DNA of 64,000 nucleotides. It comes from WRAV01 sp050950205 (GTDB lineage: Bacteria > Bacillota > Clostridia > Oscillospirales > Ruminococcaceae). The notes under the pieces are model-generated. The model had not been told where the DNA came from. It worked only from the letters and a program-made list of their open reading frames with translations, and did no database searches. The stretch lies in the NCBI GenBank assembly GCA_050950205.1, contig JBMNHF010000007.1, forward strand, positions 186,001 to 250,000. Reading direction: 5' to 3'. Positions 8,758-17,562 of this stretch are shown here, one piece after another. Each line of letters opens with the position of its first letter. Within the stretch, counting starts at the first letter, position 1. Made by a program: the position numbers and the translations under genes.

Positions 8758-8777
8758 CGATTTGTTCAAACAAATCG
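8758..8777. repeat. Perfect palindrome upstream of the phosphoesterase
   Basis: CGATTTGTTCAAACAAATCG, a perfect 20-bp inverted repeat that starts 16 bp upstream of the phosphoesterase start codon. It could be an operator or a 5'-UTR hairpin; nothing nearby says which. Confidence 0.4.
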
Positions 8778-8864
8778 TTGATATTCCAAATACTGTCAGG
8801 TATCATTTTTTACAGGCAACACATCCTAAAGATGCACCCATATTCTAGAGTAGGAGTGAGCATC

Positions 8865-9050
8865 ATGAATACCCAATCCAATCAGAAACAGCAGCAAAAT
8901 GCCCAGAACTATAAAAACAACATTGTCTGCAATGTAACCAATTGTGCTTATCATGAACCGAACGACAGTTGCAGTGCCAAGGAGGTCAAGGTAGGGCCTC
9001 AGTTTGCCACCTCTTCCGAGGACACCGTTTGCAACACCTTTCGGCCTTAA
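8865..9050 (+). CDS. DUF1540 small cysteine protein
   Basis: A 61-residue protein with the DUF1540 pattern: Cys22 and Cys27 (CNVTNCAYH), Cys36 and a final Cys56 (TVCNTF). Four spaced cysteines suggest a small metal site, but the function is unknown. The ATG at 8865 has TAGGAG upstream. It stands alone on the plus strand among minus-strand genes and is followed by a strong terminator, so it is a single-gene transcript. In Clostridia such proteins are often abundant or spore-associated; that is background, not shown here. Confidence 0.85.
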   Translation: MNTQSNQKQQQNAQNYKNNIVCNVTNCAYHEPNDSCSAKEVKVGPQFATSSEDTVCNTFRP

Positions 9051-9090
9051 CCTGCCCCACTCGCTGGGGAATCTTCCTCGCGTAAGCATA

Positions 9091-9141
9091 GAAGCTCTCC
9101 AACCGCCCGGTTCTCCCCTGAGCCGGGCGGGCTTCTTTTTT
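9091..9141 (+). terminator. Terminator of the DUF1540 gene
   Basis: CCGCCCGG / CCGGGCGG stem, extended by GAAG/CTTC, followed by six T. Strong plus-strand intrinsic terminator facing the end of thrC. Confidence 0.88.
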
Positions 9142-9167
9142 AGTTGCAAAGAGTGGGAAGTCGTTCG

Positions 9168-10661
9168 TTAAATGCCCAGCAGTTCCCGGGCGGCGGCGCG
9201 AATTTCCTCCCGCTGGCAGGTTTTGGTAAAGCGCACCGGCTTTTGACTCAAACCGCCGATGGGTTCGGGAATGGGCACACCGGTCAGCTGCTCCAGCTCC
9301 TCCAGTTGGGCAAATTCATCCTCCTGCGCCGGCTTTCCGGTCAGGGCGGACAAGATGCTTCCCGCAAACTTGTAAGGGTTAGCGGTGGAGGCAATCACTG
9401 TTTTGGTATCATCCCCGGTTTGGGTTACATAATCCCGATACACCTTGTAAGCAACCGCCGTGTGGGTGTCCATCAGGTAGGAATAGCGCTCAAAGGTATC
9501 CCGAATGGTGGCGGCGGTGTCCTCTTCATTGCAGAAGCCGCCAAAAAACTCGGTCCGCAGAGTTTCTTTCACTTCTTGGGGTACCTCATAAACCCCTTGG
9601 GTGGAAAGCTGATGCATCATGGTGCGTACCGCAGAGTCGTCGGCTCCCGTCAGAGCGTGGAGCAGTCGCTCCAAATTGCTGGAAATGAGAATATCCATGG
9701 AGGGAGAGGAAGTGGTGATAAATTCCCGGCGCCGGTCGTAGATGCCGGTGTTGATAAAATCGGCCAGCACCTTGTTGAGGTTGGAGGCGCAGATCAGCTT
9801 GTGCACCGGCAGCCCCATCTCTTTGGCGTAATAGGCCGCCAGAATATTGCCAAAGTTTCCGGTGGGCACGGCGATGTTGATTGTTCCGCCCAGCTCAATT
9901 TCCTCGGCGGCCACCATCTCGCAGTAGGCGCTGATGTAATACACAATCTGAGGCACCAGCCGCCCCCAGTTGATGGAGTTGGCGCTGGAAAACATGCGGT
10001 TTTGAACCGCAAGGGCTTCCTTCAGCTCCGGGTCGGTAAAAATCTGTTTGACGGCGGTTTGGGTGTCGTCAAAATTGCCGTACACGCCGCAGACTTGGAC
10101 ATTTCCCCCTTGTTGGGTGGTCATCTGCAGCTTTTGCACCTGGCTGACCCCTTCCTGAGGGTAGAAGACGGTGATGCTGGTGCCGGGCACGTCGGCAAAG
10201 CCTTCCAGAGCCGCTTTGCCCGTATCCCCCGAGGTGGCCACCAGAATGTCGATGGTTTTTCCTCCTGCCGTCTTTTGCGCTGCCTTGGTCAGCAGGCGGG
10301 GCAGCAGCTGCAAAGCCACATCCTTAAAGGCACAGGTGGGGCCATGCCACAGCTCCAGCATATAGACATGGGGCGAAAGGTGAGCAAGGGGTGCAATTTT
10401 GGGATTATCCCACTGGTCGCCGTAGGCCCCCTCCACACTTTCCCGAATTTCCGCCGGAGTAAAGTCGGTGAGAAAGCCTTCCAAAATCCGGCAGGCCCGG
10501 CTGCGGTAGTCCATGTCTAGCATGGCTTCCAGATCCTTTAACGTAAGGCGGGGCAAAGCCTCGGGCAGATAAAGCCCTCCGTCGGGAGAAATGCCCCGGG
10601 CAATGGCGTGAGCAGAACCCACGGCCACAGAATTGTCTCTGGTACTGCGGTAATTCATCAT
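9168..10661 (-). CDS. thrC: Threonine synthase
   Basis: A 497-residue PLP enzyme that converts O-phosphohomoserine to threonine. The PLP lysine is Lys113 in TCAFKDVALQ, and the N-terminus (YRSTRDNS, GGLYLPE) is that of the longer, bacterial/yeast-type class. Two consecutive ATG codons are available; the second, at 10658, has slightly better spacing from GGGGAGG. No hom or thrB is adjacent, so threonine genes are dispersed in this genome. Confidence 0.95.
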   Translation of the reverse strand: MMNYRSTRDNSVAVGSAHAIARGISPDGGLYLPEALPRLTLKDLEAMLDMDYRSRACRILEGFLTDFTPAEIRESVEGAYGDQWDNPKIAPLAHLSPHVYMLELWHGPTCAFKDVALQLLPRLLTKAAQKTAGGKTIDILVATSGDTGKAALEGFADVPGTSITVFYPQEGVSQVQKLQMTTQQGGNVQVCGVYGNFDDTQTAVKQIFTDPELKEALAVQNRMFSSANSINWGRLVPQIVYYISAYCEMVAAEEIELGGTINIAVPTGNFGNILAAYYAKEMGLPVHKLICASNLNKVLADFINTGIYDRRREFITTSSPSMDILISSNLERLLHALTGADDSAVRTMMHQLSTQGVYEVPQEVKETLRTEFFGGFCNEEDTAATIRDTFERYSYLMDTHTAVAYKVYRDYVTQTGDDTKTVIASTANPYKFAGSILSALTGKPAQEDEFAQLEELEQLTGVPIPEPIGGLSQKPVRFTKTCQREEIRAAARELLGI

Positions 10662-10671
10662 AGTTCCTCCC

Positions 10672-11607
10672 CTATTTTTGCAAGCCTTTCAGATACGTCC
10701 AAGCATTTTCAAATAAGAGTTTGCCCACAATTTTATCGGAAAGGCCGGATTGGATCAGCGCTTGGATGAGGGGTTCCAAATCCTGTACCCCCTGCAGATC
10801 GTCGGGAAGATCGGTGCCGTCGAAGTCAGAACCCAAGGCCACGGCATCTTCGCCCCCCAGATCTAACATATGGTGAATGTGGCGCACCACTGCGTTGATG
10901 TTGGCGCCCTTTCCCTCGGGTGTGAGGAAGGTACGGCAGTAGTTGATCCCCACCACACCCCCCCGGCGGATGATCTCTTGGAGCATCTCATCGGTTAAGT
11001 TGCGGGGATGACCGCACAGCGCCCGGGCATTGGAGTGACTGGCGCAAAAGGGTGCGGTGGCAAATTCGCAAAGTTGCCAAAAACCTTCGTCGCTGAGATG
11101 GGAGACATCCACCGCCATCCCCAGCTCCTCCATGCGGGCCACCACCTGACGTCCAAAGGGGGTAAAGCCGCCCCCGGAGATGGCTCCTCCCGCTATCTCG
11201 TTGGCGCCGTTCCAGGTAAGGGTCATCATCCGCACGCCCAGCTCCCAAAGCTTATCCACCCAGGCAAGGTCGCCCCCCAGGGCAGCTCCCCCCTCCACCG
11301 TGAGAAAGAAGGTAGTCTGAGCTTCCGGCAAAGCGTGAAAGGCCTGCAAGGGTAGAAGATCGTGTTGTTTGCAGGTACACTCCGCCCGGTAAAGGTGGTA
11401 TGCCCGGGTAAAGTAATCCTGGGCTTCTTTGCCCCGGTACTTATCCGGTATATATATCGCCGCCGCCTGGCAAAGCTTTATAGATTTTGGCAATCGCGAA
11501 AGGCTCAAATGCAAATCCGGGTGGTCCAGATTCCAGCCTTCTTCCAAGCAGCGGGTGACGGTGTCGCAGTGAAGGTCCAAAAGTCGGTATTCAGTAGTCG
11601 TTCCCAC
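10672..11607 (-). CDS. Membrane dipeptidase (peptidase M19)
   Basis: A 311-residue zinc dipeptidase. Metal ligands can be seen: His13 and Asp15 (LHCDT), the Glu in TVEGG, the His in VDVSHLS, the ASHSNAR motif, and GSDFDG near the C-terminus. M19 enzymes cleave dipeptides, including D-amino-acid forms. The GTG at 11607 with AGGGAG upstream is chosen; it overlaps the end of yraN by 17 bp. A longer in-frame reading would run deep into yraN and has no family support. No signal peptide is seen, so it is probably cytoplasmic despite the family name. Confidence 0.9.
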   Translation of the reverse strand: MGTTTEYRLLDLHCDTVTRCLEEGWNLDHPDLHLSLSRLPKSIKLCQAAAIYIPDKYRGKEAQDYFTRAYHLYRAECTCKQHDLLPLQAFHALPEAQTTFFLTVEGGAALGGDLAWVDKLWELGVRMMTLTWNGANEIAGGAISGGGFTPFGRQVVARMEELGMAVDVSHLSDEGFWQLCEFATAPFCASHSNARALCGHPRNLTDEMLQEIIRRGGVVGINYCRTFLTPEGKGANINAVVRHIHHMLDLGGEDAVALGSDFDGTDLPDDLQGVQDLEPLIQALIQSGLSDKIVGKLLFENAWTYLKGLQK

Positions 11608-11959
11608 CTTCAAAAACTCCCTTCCAATGCTGATAGGAAACCGCCCGCTCCCCGTCGGTTTCCACTGCAAACACATCAAAGCGGGGCTGCAGGTCGTAAG
11701 GATGATTTTGCAGATACAGCAGGGAGGTGAGGATAATCTTTCTTCGTTTGGCGGGAGTGATGGACTCCTCGGGGGAAACCACAGCACCCCGGCGGCGGGT
11801 TCTCACTTCAATAAAGCAGATATAGCCGTCTCCAGTTGCAATGAGGTCCACTTCCCCGTAGATGCTATGTACATTTTTGGCCACCACCGTATAGCCCTTT
11901 TGTTCCAGAATCTCGGCAGCCAGCTCTTCCCCCAAACGTCCCATGTCACGTTGCTTCAC
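11591..11959 (-). CDS. UPF0102 (YraN) endonuclease-like protein
   Basis: A 122-residue member of UPF0102, a restriction-endonuclease-like fold of unsettled role. GEVDLIA and FIEVRTR supply the acidic residues of that fold. It overlaps rnhB by 14 bp, and this pairing with rnhB is widely conserved. The dipeptidase start lies inside its 3' end, so rbgA-rnhB-yraN-dipeptidase is probably one transcript. Confidence 0.93.
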   Translation of the reverse strand: MKQRDMGRLGEELAAEILEQKGYTVVAKNVHSIYGEVDLIATGDGYICFIEVRTRRRGAVVSPEESITPAKRRKIILTSLLYLQNHPYDLQPRFDVFAVETDGERAVSYQHWKGVFEGGNDY

Positions 11960-12563
11960 TCTGCTTGCGCCTCCATTTCCTCAAAAAGCTCTCCCGGTGA
12001 ACAGGGCAACTGCCAAGCTCCTTTAGTTTTTGGTAGTGGAGCTTGGTGGGATAGCCCTTGTGTTTTCCAAACTCATAACCGGGGTAAGCGGTGTCCAGTT
12101 CCAGCATCTTGCGGTCCCTTGCCACCTTGGCCAGAATGGAGGCTGCTGCAATGCAGGCGGAGGTGTCGTCCCCTCCCACCACCAATCGCTCCTTTATTCC
12201 GGTGCCGGGGAGCTGATTGCCATCCACCAGCACCAAATCAGGTGGGACGGCAAGCCCCTCTACCGCCCGCTTCATGGCCAGCATGGCTGCTTGCAGAATA
12301 TTCAGCGCTTCAATTTCCTCCACCGAAGCGTCGGCAATACACCACGCGGTGGCGATTTCCCGGATTTGGTCAAAGAGTTGATCCCGTTTTTTGGGGGTGA
12401 GCTTTTTGGAGTCCCGCAGCTGTGGCAGATCCACCTGAGGGGGTAAAATCACCGCCGCCGCGTACACCGGCCCCGCCAGAGGGCCCCGGCCCGCCTCGTC
12501 CACTCCGCAAAGAATGGGGTACCCCTCCTCCCGGACGGACTGGTCGTATGCAAACAAGCTCAT
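11946..12563 (-). CDS. rnhB: Ribonuclease HII
   Basis: A 205-residue enzyme that nicks RNA in RNA-DNA hybrids and removes misinserted ribonucleotides. Catalytic Asp22-Glu23 are in DEAGRGPLAGP; further acidic residues are in LVDG and near HKGYPTKLHY. The ATG at 12563 follows AGGAGG at eight bases. It lies between rbgA and yraN, the usual Firmicutes order. Confidence 0.96.
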   Translation of the reverse strand: MSLFAYDQSVREEGYPILCGVDEAGRGPLAGPVYAAAVILPPQVDLPQLRDSKKLTPKKRDQLFDQIREIATAWCIADASVEEIEALNILQAAMLAMKRAVEGLAVPPDLVLVDGNQLPGTGIKERLVVGGDDTSACIAAASILAKVARDRKMLELDTAYPGYEFGKHKGYPTKLHYQKLKELGSCPVHRESFLRKWRRKQSEAT

Positions 12564-12622
12564 GGGAACCTCCTGCAAATACAAAAATGTCGTTATGGTT
12601 TTGTGGTTGTACAGGTTTCCCC

Positions 12623-13585
12623 TTACGCTTCGGCCTTGGGAAGTTCCAGGGTGATTTTGCCGATCTGTCCCCCCCGAAATTCATCCAGCACCGCAATAGA
12701 GGCCCGCTCGGTGTTGATTTCTCCTCCGGGCAGCAACATTCCCCGCTTTTGGCCAATGAGGGAAAGCAAAACGTGGCCCGGCTGCTGGGCCATCTCCTCC
12801 GAACTGAGGGAATACCTTGCCACCAGCAGGGCGGGGTAGTGGACAGCCAGTCGCTCCAGCAGGCGAGAGGCCAGCGCCTCGGTATCCATAATCTGGTCCC
12901 GAACGGCACCGGTAAAGGCCAGATGTTCTCCCACCACCGGGTCCTCAAACTTTGGCCAGAGAACCCCCGGCATATCCAAAAGCTCCATGCCGTCGCTCAG
13001 CTTGACCCACTGTTTGCCTCGGGTGACTCCGGGGCGATCCTCCACCTTGGTGCGCTTGGAGGAGGCCATCCGGTTGATAAAGGAGGATTTACCCACATTG
13101 GGCACTCCTACCACCATCACCCGCAGGGGCCGCCCCACCATTCCCTTGGTGCGGCGGCGGGTCAACTCTTCCAAAAGCAGCTTTTCCACCGCAGGGACAA
13201 AACGCCCCACTCCTTTGCCGCTGCGGCAGTCCATCGCCAAAGCGGCGATTTGTTGCTTTTCAAAATGCTCCAGCCACGCTTTGGTGGCAGCAGGGTCGGC
13301 CATATCGCTTTTGTTGAGGATGATGATGCGCTTTTTGCTCCCCAACAGCTTCTTAATTTCCGGGTTGGCGCTGGCATAGGGAACTCGGGCATCTCGCAGT
13401 TCCGCAACCAAATCCACCAGCCGCAGATTTTCCCGTATCATTCGGCGGGTTTTTGCCATGTGGCCGGGAAACCACTGAATATGCAAGTGTTCCCCAGGCC
13501 CGTTGAGTTGCCCGCCGGGTCTGTTGGGCGGCCTGTTGGGCTTCCCGCTGGACCTGCGAAGCTTCCCGCTATTTCTTTCCTTCAA
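12623..13585 (-). CDS. rbgA: Ribosome biogenesis GTPase RbgA (YlqF)
   Basis: A circularly permuted GTPase needed for late 50S subunit assembly. The order NKSD (G4), GVPNVGKSS (G1), DMPG (G3) shows the permutation. The conserved N-terminal block IQWFPGHMAKT begins about residue 35 in this model. Two TTG starts are possible: 13585, with GGAGG seven bases upstream and 16 bp after lepB, which adds a Pro/Gly/Asn-rich leader; or 13486, which gives the normal 287-residue family length but a weaker site. I prefer 13585 on the ribosome site, with low certainty. Confidence 0.92.
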   Translation of the reverse strand: MKERNSGKLRRSSGKPNRPPNRPGGQLNGPGEHLHIQWFPGHMAKTRRMIRENLRLVDLVAELRDARVPYASANPEIKKLLGSKKRIIILNKSDMADPAATKAWLEHFEKQQIAALAMDCRSGKGVGRFVPAVEKLLLEELTRRRTKGMVGRPLRVMVVGVPNVGKSSFINRMASSKRTKVEDRPGVTRGKQWVKLSDGMELLDMPGVLWPKFEDPVVGEHLAFTGAVRDQIMDTEALASRLLERLAVHYPALLVARYSLSSEEMAQQPGHVLLSLIGQKRGMLLPGGEINTERASIAVLDEFRGGQIGKITLELPKAEA

Positions 13586-13601
13586 TGATGAACCTCCGTA
13601 T

Positions 13602-14162
13602 CTAACTTGGCTTACCCATCTGATCGTAGGGTAACACTCGGTAAATGACTTTGCCCAAAATATATCGCTCGTCCACCATGCCAACCTCCCAGTCCCGGCT
13701 GTCCCAGGAGTTGTTGCGGTTATCCCCCATGATAAACACGCAGCCTTCCGGCACCTTTTGGGGGAACTCCATATCGTAGCGAAGAGCGGTGGGCTCGGCA
13801 ATGTAGGGCTCTTCCAGCTTTTTGCCGTCCACCATCACCGTTTGGGAGGAAAAGTCGATGTATACCATCTGACCTTCGGTGGCGATCACCCGTTTGATGA
13901 GGGGCTCTCCCCTGCTGGTGGGCTTGGTGACCACCACAATATCCCCCTGACGGGCGGGCATGGCAAGGCGGGTGATCAGCAATCTGTCGTGGTGGTGCAG
14001 GGTGGGGAGCATGGAATCCCCTTCCACTCCCGCCAGCCGCACCACAAAGGTGAACAGCAGCACCACACAAACCACTGCCATCATACCGGCCTCTACCCAG
14101 TCGTACACCTCTCGCAAAAGAGCCCGGGGCAATTCTTCCCGGGGCTCGTAATCCTCGTACAC
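13602..14162 (-). CDS. lepB: Signal peptidase I
   Basis: A 186-residue membrane protease that removes signal peptides from secreted proteins. One N-terminal membrane segment (about residues 25-44) precedes the catalytic Ser50 (GDSM) and Lys90 (LIKRVIA); GDNRNNSWDSR is the family's C-terminal motif. The GTG start at 14162 has GGGAGG nine bases upstream. It leads the run lepB-rbgA-rnhB-yraN, a common Firmicutes grouping next to rplS. Confidence 0.96.
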   Translation of the reverse strand: MYEDYEPREELPRALLREVYDWVEAGMMAVVCVVLLFTFVVRLAGVEGDSMLPTLHHHDRLLITRLAMPARQGDIVVVTKPTSRGEPLIKRVIATEGQMVYIDFSSQTVMVDGKKLEEPYIAEPTALRYDMEFPQKVPEGCVFIMGDNRNNSWDSRDWEVGMVDERYILGKVIYRVLPYDQMGKPS

Positions 14163-14298
14163 GAACGCTCGCCTCCCTAGGAGTGTTGCTGATATGCCTC
14201 TCTGCTATGCAAAGAGCAGCCCGTCGCTGGTAAAAAAAGTGGTATTTTGCGCTGAGGCAGAGCGGTGACCGCTCTGCTTTGCATCTATTACATAATAG

Positions 14299-14329
14299 CA
14301 AAAAGGAGCTTTGTGTGAAAGCCCCTTTT
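14299..14329 (-). terminator. Terminator of rplS
   Basis: On the minus strand GGGGCTTT pairs with AAAGCTCC, followed by TTTTTG, nine bases after the rplS stop. It separates rplS from lepB. Confidence 0.8.
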
Positions 14330-14337
14330 CTCTCTTG

Positions 14338-14682
14338 TTAGCGAATCTGCTCCTTGACTTTGGCAGCCTTGCCAACTCTGCCCCGCAGATAGTAGAGCTT
14401 GCCTCTGCGGACACGACCCTTGCGGATGGTCTCGACTTGTGCCACGGTGGGAGAATGCAGAGGGAAAACCCTTTCCACACCCACGCCATGGGACACACGC
14501 CGCACGGTAAAGGTCTCGGCTACGCCGCCGTGCTTTTTGGCAATGACAGTGCCTTCAAAGATTTGGATTCTCTGCCGCTCGCCTTCTTTGATGCGAACGT
14601 GTACCCGAACGGTATCTCCGACGTTGACCTGCGGGACCTCGCTCTTCAGGGAGTCCTGCGCAATCAGTTTCAAAGCATCCAT
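14338..14682 (-). CDS. rplS: 50S ribosomal protein L19
   Basis: A 114-residue ribosomal protein at the 30S-50S interface. VNVGDTVRVHVRIKEG, QIFEGTVIA and the C-terminal KLYYLRGRVGKAAKVKE are standard L19 blocks. The ATG at 14682 has AAGGAGG eleven bases upstream. It is a single-gene transcript with its own strong promoter and terminator. Confidence 0.98.
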   Translation of the reverse strand: MDALKLIAQDSLKSEVPQVNVGDTVRVHVRIKEGERQRIQIFEGTVIAKKHGGVAETFTVRRVSHGVGVERVFPLHSPTVAQVETIRKGRVRRGKLYYLRGRVGKAAKVKEQIR

Positions 14683-14788
14683 ATTAATGCTCCTCCTTCG
14701 TAAGGACATTCATGCCGTCGGCGGCAGAGGACTGTCCGAATAGCAATCAAAACAGGAAAAACCACTGGTTTCGATCACATGCTGCAAT

Positions 14789-14817
14789 AGTATAGCACAA
14801 CAACGCTTCGGTTGCAA
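14789..14817 (-). promoter_or_regulatory. rplS promoter
   Basis: TTGCAA (14812-14817), 17-bp spacer, TATACT (14789-14794). It leaves a leader of about 100 nt before the rplS ATG, in the place where Firmicutes often carry an L19-binding leader RNA; I cannot confirm the leader fold. Confidence 0.75.
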
Positions 14818-14851
14818 GCCTTTTTCTCCAATATTTTCTGTTTTTTGCCCG

Positions 14852-15520
14852 TTAGACAAAGGGTTTGCGGTGAGAATCCAAAATGGCGGTGCGCAAAATT
14901 TTTACCGAATCGGCAGGGCGGGTATCCTCTTCAAAGGCTTTTAACAATAGAAAAGGTGAAATATTTAAGGTGCTGCCCGCCGCCAGCCCCACCCACATCC
15001 ACAGGCCGTTTTCGTCCACCTTGCAGTCCAGCAGTGTGGTGTGGGGCCGAATATCGGTGAGCACTTCACCCTTTTTGCTTTTTTTAATCACCTCGATGGA
15101 AGGCTTTGCAAACAGCCCCTTCAGGGCAAAGAGCATGGCCTCCCGCTCCTCCTCGGGATAGGCAAGGCGAATCTCGTATTCCGCCCAGGCAATGGCGGAA
15201 GCCGGCATCACCGGAGGGTTTACCTCCACCACTTCAAAGCCGGGGGGCAAAACGGCAGCCATCTCTTCGGCCACCTGCTGAAAATCCATTTCCTCAACAA
15301 GGCGGAAATCCACCACTTCCCGCAGGCTTTCTACCCCCAAGGCCAAGGGCAGAGGAAAGGTCATATACAGATGAGGGTTAAACCCTTGGGTATACCACAA
15401 GGGAAGGGAGGTTCTGCGAAAGGCCCGGGTAAAGGTGCGCATGGTGTCCAGATGGGAGATGTATTTTGCCCGGCCTGTTTTGGAAAAGAACATCCGCACC
15501 GGAATCATGACTTCTTGCAT
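14852..15520 (-). CDS. DUF2344 / TIGR03936-family protein
   Basis: A 222-residue protein of the family that accompanies, or is fused to, the neighbouring radical-SAM protein. The opening RMFFSKTGRAKYISHLDTMR and the TQGFNPHLYMTFPLPL block are characteristic. The biochemical role is unknown. The ATG at 15520, with GGGGAGGTG upstream, overlaps the end of the radical-SAM gene by 16 bp, which implies translational coupling. The two probably act together, possibly on RNA or the ribosome; that last point is conjecture. Confidence 0.88.
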   Translation of the reverse strand: MQEVMIPVRMFFSKTGRAKYISHLDTMRTFTRAFRRTSLPLWYTQGFNPHLYMTFPLPLALGVESLREVVDFRLVEEMDFQQVAEEMAAVLPPGFEVVEVNPPVMPASAIAWAEYEIRLAYPEEEREAMLFALKGLFAKPSIEVIKKSKKGEVLTDIRPHTTLLDCKVDENGLWMWVGLAAGSTLNISPFLLLKAFEEDTRPADSVKILRTAILDSHRKPFV

Positions 15521-17364
15521 GGCTTTTTCACCTCCCCGTTGGAGTAGAGGGCAGCGGCCCCGCAGCCGGAGCAGCGCTCCCGGCAGTGCGGGGTGACGGC
15601 GCTTTCCCAAGCCTTTTTGTTTTCGGCGATCAAAAAGCGCCGAGATACCCCATAATCCAGATGAGACCAGGGAGCAATCTCCTGATAGTCCCGGCGGCGA
15701 TGAGCATAAAACCCGGGATCCAGCCCCTGCTGCGCAAAGGCTTGTGTCCAACGCTCCATGGAAAAGTGCTCCCCCCACCCGTCCAGGCGGCTGCCCGCCC
15801 GCCAAGCGGATTCCAGCACCGCACCCAGCCGCCGGTCGCCCCGGGCCAGAGCCGCTTCCAGCACGCTGGTCTCGCTGTCGTGGTATTTGACGGAAATCTT
15901 TCGGCTGCGGACATGGGCAAGAAGATGCTTTTGTTTTTCCCGCAGCTGCTCCGGCGTATCCTGGGGTTCAAACTCAAAGGGCGTGTAAGGCTTGGGCACA
16001 AAGCAGGAGACGCTGACCGTCACCTGTACCCCCTTGCCCTTGGGCTTTTCCGGCATCTGATAGAAGGTGTCCACCACCTTTTGGGCAAGATCGGCAATGC
16101 CCGCTACATCCTCCATGGTTTCGGTGGGCAGGCCAATCATAAAGTATAGCTTGACGGCGGTGTACCCGCTGCGGAAGGCCGCCCGGCAGGTGGAGAGAAT
16201 TTCTTCTTCGGAAAGGTTTTTGTTGATGGCGTCCCGCAGGCGCTGGGTGCCTGCTTCCGGGGCAAACGTAAGGCCGCTTTTCCGCACCTTGGCGATTTGG
16301 GCCATCAGTTTTTCGGAGCAGTTGTCGATGCGCAAAGAGGGCAAAGCAATGTTGATCTGCCGCTCCTGCGTCCAGGGAAGCATTTGATCCAAAAGATCTT
16401 CCAACCCTTCATAGTCGCTGGTGGAAAGGCTGGTGAGGGACACTTCGTCGTAGCCGCTGGTGCGGGAAAGGTTGAGGGCGTCCCGGTTTAGGGTTTCGGG
16501 GCGTTTATCCCGGATGGGGCGGTAGATGAACCCCGCCTGACAAAAGCGGCAGCCCCGAATACAGCCCCGCTGAACCTCCAGCATGGAGCGGTCGTGGACA
16601 ATATCGATAAAGGGCACCACAAAGCGTTCGGGGAATTCCACCTGATCCAGCTCCCGGATGATCCGCTTGGTCACCTTAGCGGGAGCGCCCTCTTGGGATG
16701 CAATTTCCCGGATGGTGCCGTCCTCCCCATAAGTCACCTGGTAGAGGGAAGGCACATAAACCCCGGGAATCTGCGCTGCCCAGCGCAGGTATTCCTCCTT
16801 GGACCACTGTTCCTGCTTGGCCTGCTGGTAGAGGTCAATCAGCTCCAGGTTGACTTCCTCCCCCTCTCCCAACACAAAGAGGTCCACAAAGTCGGCCAAA
16901 GGCTCCGGATTGCAGGTGCAGGGGCCACCCGCCATCACGATGGGGGTCAGGTTCTTCCGGTCGCTGCTGCGCACCGGTAGCCCTGCCAAATCCAACATGT
17001 TGAGTAGGGTCGTATAGCAAAGTTCATATTGTAAAGAAAATCCGATCAAGTCAAAATCGGCAATGGGCTCCAGGCTTTCCAGACCGTACAGGGGGATTTG
17101 ATGCTCCCGCATTTTGGCTTCCATATCGGCAGCGGGAGCAAATACCCGCTCGCACCAAATGTCCTCCCGCTTGTTTTTGATGGAGTAGAGAATCTTCATC
17201 CCCAGATGGGACATGCCGATCTCGTACAAATCGGGAAAACAAAGCGCAAAGCGAACCGAAACCTTGTCCGGATCCTTGACGACGCTGTTCAGTTCCCCGC
17301 CGATATACCGGGCTGGTTTTTGTACCTGCTCCAGAATCGGCTCCAGTCTTGCTTCCAGGGACAA
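15505..17364 (-). CDS. TIGR03960-family radical SAM protein with B12-binding-like domain
   Basis: A 619-residue radical-SAM protein. An N-terminal cobalamin-binding-like region is followed by the cluster motif RGCIRGCRFCQAGF (CxxxCxxC) near residue 270, and the C-terminus has a cysteine-rich tail (HCRERCSGCG). The TTG start at 17364 has AAGGAGG at seven bases. It forms an overlapping pair with the DUF2344 gene. The reaction is unknown, although the family is widespread in Clostridia and often near rplU/rpmA; here the nearest ribosomal gene is rplS. Confidence 0.9.
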   Translation of the reverse strand: MSLEARLEPILEQVQKPARYIGGELNSVVKDPDKVSVRFALCFPDLYEIGMSHLGMKILYSIKNKREDIWCERVFAPAADMEAKMREHQIPLYGLESLEPIADFDLIGFSLQYELCYTTLLNMLDLAGLPVRSSDRKNLTPIVMAGGPCTCNPEPLADFVDLFVLGEGEEVNLELIDLYQQAKQEQWSKEEYLRWAAQIPGVYVPSLYQVTYGEDGTIREIASQEGAPAKVTKRIIRELDQVEFPERFVVPFIDIVHDRSMLEVQRGCIRGCRFCQAGFIYRPIRDKRPETLNRDALNLSRTSGYDEVSLTSLSTSDYEGLEDLLDQMLPWTQERQINIALPSLRIDNCSEKLMAQIAKVRKSGLTFAPEAGTQRLRDAINKNLSEEEILSTCRAAFRSGYTAVKLYFMIGLPTETMEDVAGIADLAQKVVDTFYQMPEKPKGKGVQVTVSVSCFVPKPYTPFEFEPQDTPEQLREKQKHLLAHVRSRKISVKYHDSETSVLEAALARGDRRLGAVLESAWRAGSRLDGWGEHFSMERWTQAFAQQGLDPGFYAHRRRDYQEIAPWSHLDYGVSRRFLIAENKKAWESAVTPHCRERCSGCGAAALYSNGEVKKPCKKS

Positions 17365-17562
17365 AGGGTTACCTCCTTCAAATTAAAAAAAGAAAAATAA
17401 GTTGTAGTGCAATACAGCGCAAAGCGCTTCCTATTATCCTGCCACGATTTTGCTCATTTGTCAAAGATTAAGCAGGAAAAAAGAAAGCGCTCCTGTATTT
17501 GCATTTTGTATTCTTTGTGATGTAGCCGGCATTTCAGAGGATCCAGTTCCCCGCCGCCGGGA

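Noticed and set aside
9144..10520. Plus-strand open frame of 458 codons opposite thrC
   Set aside because: Antisense shadow of thrC with no domain and unusual composition.
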